Origin: JAKFWF01 sp031374115
GTDB lineage: Bacteria; Pseudomonadota; Alphaproteobacteria; Rhizobiales; Hyphomicrobiaceae
Reading direction: 5' to 3'
Length of the DNA: 64,000 nt
Assembly: GCA_031374115.1 (NCBI GenBank)
Contig: JANMNO010000059.1
Coordinates: 22,879 to 86,878, forward strand
Positions 60,743 to 64,000 of this stretch are shown one piece after another. The notes under the pieces are model-generated. The model saw only the letters and a list, made by a program, of their open reading frames with translations. It did no database searches and was not told where the DNA came from. Each line of letters starts with the position of its first letter. The stretch's first letter is position 1. A program made the position numbers and the translations under genes.

Positions 60743-61660
60743 TCAGCCTTTGGCAGCCGCACTTACGCGGCGTCGCATGGCGGCAAGATGCAATGTCACA
60801 GCGGCCGCATTCGAAACATTCAGGCTCGCCAGCGGGCCGGTGCCTGAGATGCGCACGAGCACGTCGCAGTGCTCCTGTGTCAATTGGCGAAGACCACGCC
60901 CTTCCGATCCCAACACCAGTGCGACGCGGCCAGAGAAAGGCTCGGCTTCGACTGTCCGATCGCCGGTCCCGTCGAGCCCCACCCGGTGGTAGGCGAGCTT
61001 GCCCAGCTCGGCCATGGCGCGGGCAAGGTTCGGCACCAGCACGATCGGCACATGTTCCAGCGCGCCCGATGCGGACTTGGCCAATGCGCCACCTAGTGGG
61101 GGACTGTGGCGACGGGTCATGACCACGCCTTGCGCGCCGAACACGGCTGCCGATCGCAATATCGCGCCGACGTTGTGCGGGTCGGTCACCTGATCGAGAA
61201 TGAGCAGCGGGCCGGCGCTATCTGGTCGATCGGCCAACTCTTCGAGCGTCGGCTCCGGCAACGCTTCGACTTCCAGCAGGATGCCTTGGTGCACGGTGTC
61301 GGTACCTAGGCGGCGATCGAGATCGCGCGGCATCACACGCGTCAGTTTGATGCCAGCGCCTGCGTTGCGGGCGGCGACCGCGTCTTTTAGACGGTTCTCG
61401 CCGTTGTCGGTGACGAACGCCTGGATGATGTTACGCTGGGTGTTGCGCAGCGCTGCGTCCGCCGCGTGCACACCGAAGATCAGCGTTGGGCCGTCTTCGG
61501 CGGCACCAGAACGTTCGTAACGGTTGGCGACGCCGTCGTGCTCCGCTGATTTTCCGCGGATCTCGCGTTCGCCACCGTCGGAGCGTCCGCCGCCCCACGC
61601 CCGCGGCCGGTCGCTGTTTCGTTGGGTGCCGTAGGGGCGCTTTGACATGTGAAAAGCCAT
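60743..61660 (-). CDS. rlmB: 23S rRNA (guanosine-2'-O)-methyltransferase RlmB
   Basis: The 305-residue SpoU-family enzyme has a low-complexity basic N-terminus (1-55), the substrate-binding domain (LIFGVHAADAALRN) and the three SpoU motifs: LDQVTDPHNVGAILRSAAVF (155-174), LVLGSEGRGLRQL (249-261) and SLNVSNAAAVTL (279-290), forming the trefoil knot. It methylates G2251 (E. coli numbering) of 23S rRNA. ATG 61660 is used; ATG 61648 is possible. A tRNA-Tyr gene is immediately beyond its upstream region. Confidence 0.94.
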   Translation of the reverse strand: MAFHMSKRPYGTQRNSDRPRAWGGGRSDGGEREIRGKSAEHDGVANRYERSGAAEDGPTLIFGVHAADAALRNTQRNIIQAFVTDNGENRLKDAVAARNAGAGIKLTRVMPRDLDRRLGTDTVHQGILLEVEALPEPTLEELADRPDSAGPLLILDQVTDPHNVGAILRSAAVFGAQGVVMTRRHSPPLGGALAKSASGALEHVPIVLVPNLARAMAELGKLAYHRVGLDGTGDRTVEAEPFSGRVALVLGSEGRGLRQLTQEHCDVLVRISGTGPLASLNVSNAAAVTLHLAAMRRRVSAAAKG

Positions 61661-61882
61661 CGTTCAAGTCCGCGAGATTGCGGGCGTTACCTCGTGCCTT
61701 AGACCGATTAGCCAGCGTTGGGTTAAAGTTTTTTTGCTGGCCGCGGTTATCGATACTGGTTGAGCCACCCCGCGTGCGCCGATTTGCAATTGACAGCCCA
61801 GGCCCGCCTCAACGATAAGGCGTGCAGTCGGCACCGCTTCATCGAAGCGCGTGCTGCGTTGCCCGTCGCATGTATCGGCGAT

Positions 61883-61967
61883 GGACAGGTGCCCGAGCGG
61901 TTAAAGGGGACGGACTGTAAATCCGTTGGCTTTGCCTACGTTGGTTCAAATCCAACCCTGTCCACCA
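61883..61967 (+). tRNA. tRNA-Tyr (anticodon GTA)
   Basis: An 85-base class II tRNA with acceptor stem GGACAGG / CCTGTCC, a variable arm as in tRNA-Tyr, T-loop GGTTCAAATCC and encoded CCA. The anticodon GTA is at 61917-61919 in loop CTGTAAA. Confidence 0.97.
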
Positions 61968-62080
61968 CTCCTCTTTTCCAACCTCGCCATACAAAATCGT
62001 CATCTTGACCGGATTCGTGGCTTGGCGCAGCTTTACGCCACCGAGCCAACAAAAAATGGTGCAGTGGAGGATAAGCCGTC

Positions 62081-63373
62081 ATGCTTTTATCGACGCGACG
62101 CAAATTTATGGCTGGGTCGGGATCTGCACTCGCACTCACGGCGGCGAGCCTGCGCGGTGGTCCGGTGTGGGCTGCGATGGGGCCGAATGACAAATTCGAT
62201 CTTCTGATCAAAAACGGCGAGGTCCTGGACCCGAGCCAAAATCTGCGGGCCAAGCGCGACGTCGGCATTAGATACGGTGTCGTCGAAGCGCTCGAGGCTG
62301 ACATTCCGGCCGAAAAGGCGCTGAGAGTTCTCGATGCCAAGGATAAACTCGTCACGCCGGGCCTGATCGACCTGCACTCGCATGTTTATCCCTACGGCTC
62401 TGCGATCGGCATTCCGGCCGACGAACTGATTTCGTTCCAGGGCACCACAACAGCTGTCTCCGCTGGCGATGCCGGCGCCAACAACTTCGCCGCCTTCCGC
62501 CGTCACATCGTGGCGCAATCGCGTACCCGGCTCTACGCCTATATCCACATCGCTAACTTTGGACTGGCGGCATTTCCGGTGCCGGAACTTTACAACATCG
62601 ACTTCGCCCAGGTGGATGCAGCTGCGAAAGCCGTGGCCGAAAACGCCGACATCGTGATCGGCATCAAGGTGCGCATGTCGGAGAATGTCATCGCCAAGCA
62701 CGGAACGGAGCCGCTGAAACGCGCAATTCAGGCTTGCGAGAAGGCCGGCAGCGGGGCCAAGTTGATGGTCCATATCGGCGGCGTGGAGACTGGCAAGCTG
62801 ATGTCGGACATTCTGGATCTGATGCGGCCGGGCGATACGCTGACACACGCCTACTCCGGTGCTCCCAATCTAACGAACGTGTTCACAAACATCGTCCAGG
62901 AAGGCAAGCTCATCCCGGCGGCACTCTCGGCCAAACAGCGCGGCGTGATCTTCGATGTCGGCCATGGCGGCGGCAGCTTCGACTTCACGGTGGCGGATGT
63001 TGCGATCCAGGGCGGTGCTGGACCCGACACGATCTCGTCCGACATTCACGTATTTTCGGCCAACACGCCCGGCATGCCGTACCTGCCCTGGGTGATGAGC
63101 AAGTTCCTGACCATGGGCCTCACGCTTGAACAGGTGGTGGCGATGGCGACGATCAATCCGGCGAAAGTGATCAACCGGACGCCGAAACTCGGTACGCTGC
63201 AGGTTGGCGCGCCGGCCGACGTTTCGGTGCTGGAAATCGTCGAGGGTCCGGTTGAGTTCGTCGACACCCGCAATAACAAGCGGCAGGGCAAGATGCATCT
63301 CAAGCCGGCCAACACGGTGATCGCGGGTGTGCCCTACGGACGCCCCTATCAGTCGCCGTTCGCGGTGCGCTAG
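62081..63373 (+). CDS. Tat-exported amidohydrolase/deacetylase family metallohydrolase
   Basis: The 430-residue protein begins with a twin-arginine signal (STRRKFMAGSGSALALTAAS). An amidohydrolase domain follows with HSHVYPYG (metal site), probable metal-binding lysine region IGIKVRMSENVIAKHG, HIGG, THAYSG and the aspartate in TISSDIHVF. The end block LGTLQVGAPADVSVLEI is typical. Related enzymes in this group hydrolyse N-acyl or cyclic amide bonds; export to the periplasm is unusual for a dihydroorotase-like fold. AGGA precedes ATG 62081, 113 bases past tRNA-Tyr. Confidence 0.88.
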   Translation: MLLSTRRKFMAGSGSALALTAASLRGGPVWAAMGPNDKFDLLIKNGEVLDPSQNLRAKRDVGIRYGVVEALEADIPAEKALRVLDAKDKLVTPGLIDLHSHVYPYGSAIGIPADELISFQGTTTAVSAGDAGANNFAAFRRHIVAQSRTRLYAYIHIANFGLAAFPVPELYNIDFAQVDAAAKAVAENADIVIGIKVRMSENVIAKHGTEPLKRAIQACEKAGSGAKLMVHIGGVETGKLMSDILDLMRPGDTLTHAYSGAPNLTNVFTNIVQEGKLIPAALSAKQRGVIFDVGHGGGSFDFTVADVAIQGGAGPDTISSDIHVFSANTPGMPYLPWVMSKFLTMGLTLEQVVAMATINPAKVINRTPKLGTLQVGAPADVSVLEIVEGPVEFVDTRNNKRQGKMHLKPANTVIAGVPYGRPYQSPFAVR

Positions 63374-63513
63374 GGAATGCCGTTGATTGCGTCAGGGCCG
63401 CGGTAAAACGAAAGGCGGCGCGATTTGGTAGCGTCATATGCATCTCACTCGTCGTCCATTCCTCAGGCGGCGACCCGAACGGCATCGTTCCGCTGTCCGA
63501 CTTGACGTAATGA

Positions 63514-63708
63514 TTAAAGCGGTCCGATAAGGCGGCGGTACTCGGCTTCGGGTACGCCGTAAGACGCGCCCGCTGCTCGCTCAAGCCGATCACGATCCAA
63601 GATCTGAATGTTGCCACGTGTCGCTTTGATCAGGTGCGCACCCTCCAACAGATGGATTGCATCGGTAACGCTGGACCGGCGAACGCCCAGCATCATCGAG
63701 AGAAAGAG
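63514..63708 (-). pseudogene. C-terminal fragment of a Crp/Fnr-type regulator gene
   Basis: The translation LFLSMMLGVRRSSVTDAIH, then LLEGAHLIKATRGNIQIL and YGVPEAEYRRLIGPL, is the terminal helix-turn-helix of Crp/Fnr regulators. The sensor domain (about 150 residues) is missing: immediately upstream in the fragment's frame, at 63709, the coding sequence gives way to an intrinsic terminator hairpin, with an in-frame stop shortly beyond. The homology is abruptly cut, so this is a remnant of a broken gene. Confidence 0.75.
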
Positions 63709-63710
63709 CG

Positions 63711-63737
63711 GCCCTGCTGTAGTGGCAGGGCTTTTTT
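63711..63737 (+). terminator. Strong intrinsic terminator at a gene breakpoint
   Basis: GCCCTGC (63711-63717) and GCAGGGC (63725-63731) form a perfect seven-pair stem around TGTAGTG, followed by six T residues (63732-63737). It directly abuts the broken end of the Crp-like fragment. Confidence 0.8.
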
Positions 63738-64000
63738 AGTGTGGCAATATCGAGAAATCTATTAAGTTGGTTTTCAGGTTATTCGAACCCGAAAATACGG
63801 TGCGAAGAATAGTATTTTAATATAACTGCTTATCTGATGAGTATCTATTTTAAAACTCTAGCAATTGCGGCTTGATTTATAACTCTGAATGTTCGATTAG
63901 TGAAACGTTTAAAATATTCGCAAAGACAACCGTTGCTGCAGCCGAGCAAAGTGGTCTTGCCGATCGCATTCGCGGGCGAACTTCCACATTAACGCTGCTC
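63738..64000. other. AT-rich region without a gene at the right edge
   Basis: The last 263 bases are clearly richer in A and T than the rest of the window and have no open frame of note. Composition and the breakpoint next to it suggest a foreign or intergenic segment; the next gene lies outside the window. Confidence 0.55.

Noticed and set aside
1..64000. CRISPR array, intact insertion sequence, rRNA operon, riboswitch
   Set aside because: No regularly spaced repeats, transposase, rRNA stretch or recognisable riboswitch core was seen on either strand.

Overview
The window looks like a chromosomal stretch of a high-GC alphaproteobacterium. The evidence is a set of neighbourhoods typical of that class: ftsQ-ftsA-ftsZ-lpxC-bamD with ligA downstream; a BioC-like methyltransferase beside comF, grxC, a nitrilase-family hydrolase and a DUF1178 gene; bdhA next to a patatin-like esterase; a DUF952 gene overlapping pyrD; and rlmB next to tRNA-Tyr(GTA). 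The wealth of solute-binding proteins (TRAP, Bug/TTT and tungstate ABC) and of amidohydrolases points to a metabolically versatile soil or aquatic organism. I cannot fix the genus.

Left part (1-10.6 kb): the 3' end of a transglutaminase-like gene, then a nitrogen-heterocycle (ureide/hydantoin) catabolic locus. It has a divergent PuuE-type allantoinase, a racemase-fold protein lacking both usual cysteines, a complete TRAP transporter (dctP, dctQ, dctM), ATP-dependent hydantoinase subunits HyuA and HyuB, and a dihydropyrimidinase-type cyclic amidohydrolase. From 10.6 to 15.5 kb there is a small secreted protein with a clear terminator. Facing it is a four-gene signalling module on the minus strand: FecR-domain protein, Crp/Fnr-type cAMP-binding regulator, a tiny secreted His/Gly/Tyr-rich protein, and a CHASE2-transmembrane adenylate cyclase. 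The sensor, second-messenger synthase and second-messenger receptor are thus encoded together.

Middle part (16-37.6 kb): mixed metabolic genes. These are a FadH/demethylase-like flavoprotein, a DAO-family oxidase, a large zinc-ribbon/cyclase/AAA/TPR protein, a tungstate ABC transporter (tupBCA) with a divergent PBP-domain regulator, AidB, a cyclopropane fatty acid synthase and a GST. They are followed by a decayed fragment of a PQQ sugar dehydrogenase, dadA with a divergent EutA/maleate-isomerase-like gene, a Bug receptor, an M81 (MlrC) peptidase, small exported or membrane proteins and an XRE-S24 repressor.

Right part (37.9-63.4 kb): mostly housekeeping. It covers ligA, bamD, lpxC, ftsZ, ftsA and ftsQ; a CAP-domain lipoprotein; mutT; the methyltransferase/comF/grxC/nitrilase/DUF1178 block; an enoyl-CoA hydratase; a CorC-type transporter; bdhA and a patatin; a metallophosphoesterase-like protein; a DUF262-DUF1524 protein (possible nuclease/defence); DUF952-pyrD; rlmB; tRNA-Tyr; and a Tat-exported amidohydrolase. 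The extreme right end changes character: a Crp/Fnr C-terminal gene fragment abuts a strong intrinsic terminator, followed by about 260 bp of AT-rich, gene-free DNA. This looks like a rearrangement junction.

No CRISPR array, intact insertion sequence or rRNA was seen. Starts were chosen by ribosome-binding site, family N-terminus and spacing; where these disagree the entry says so.
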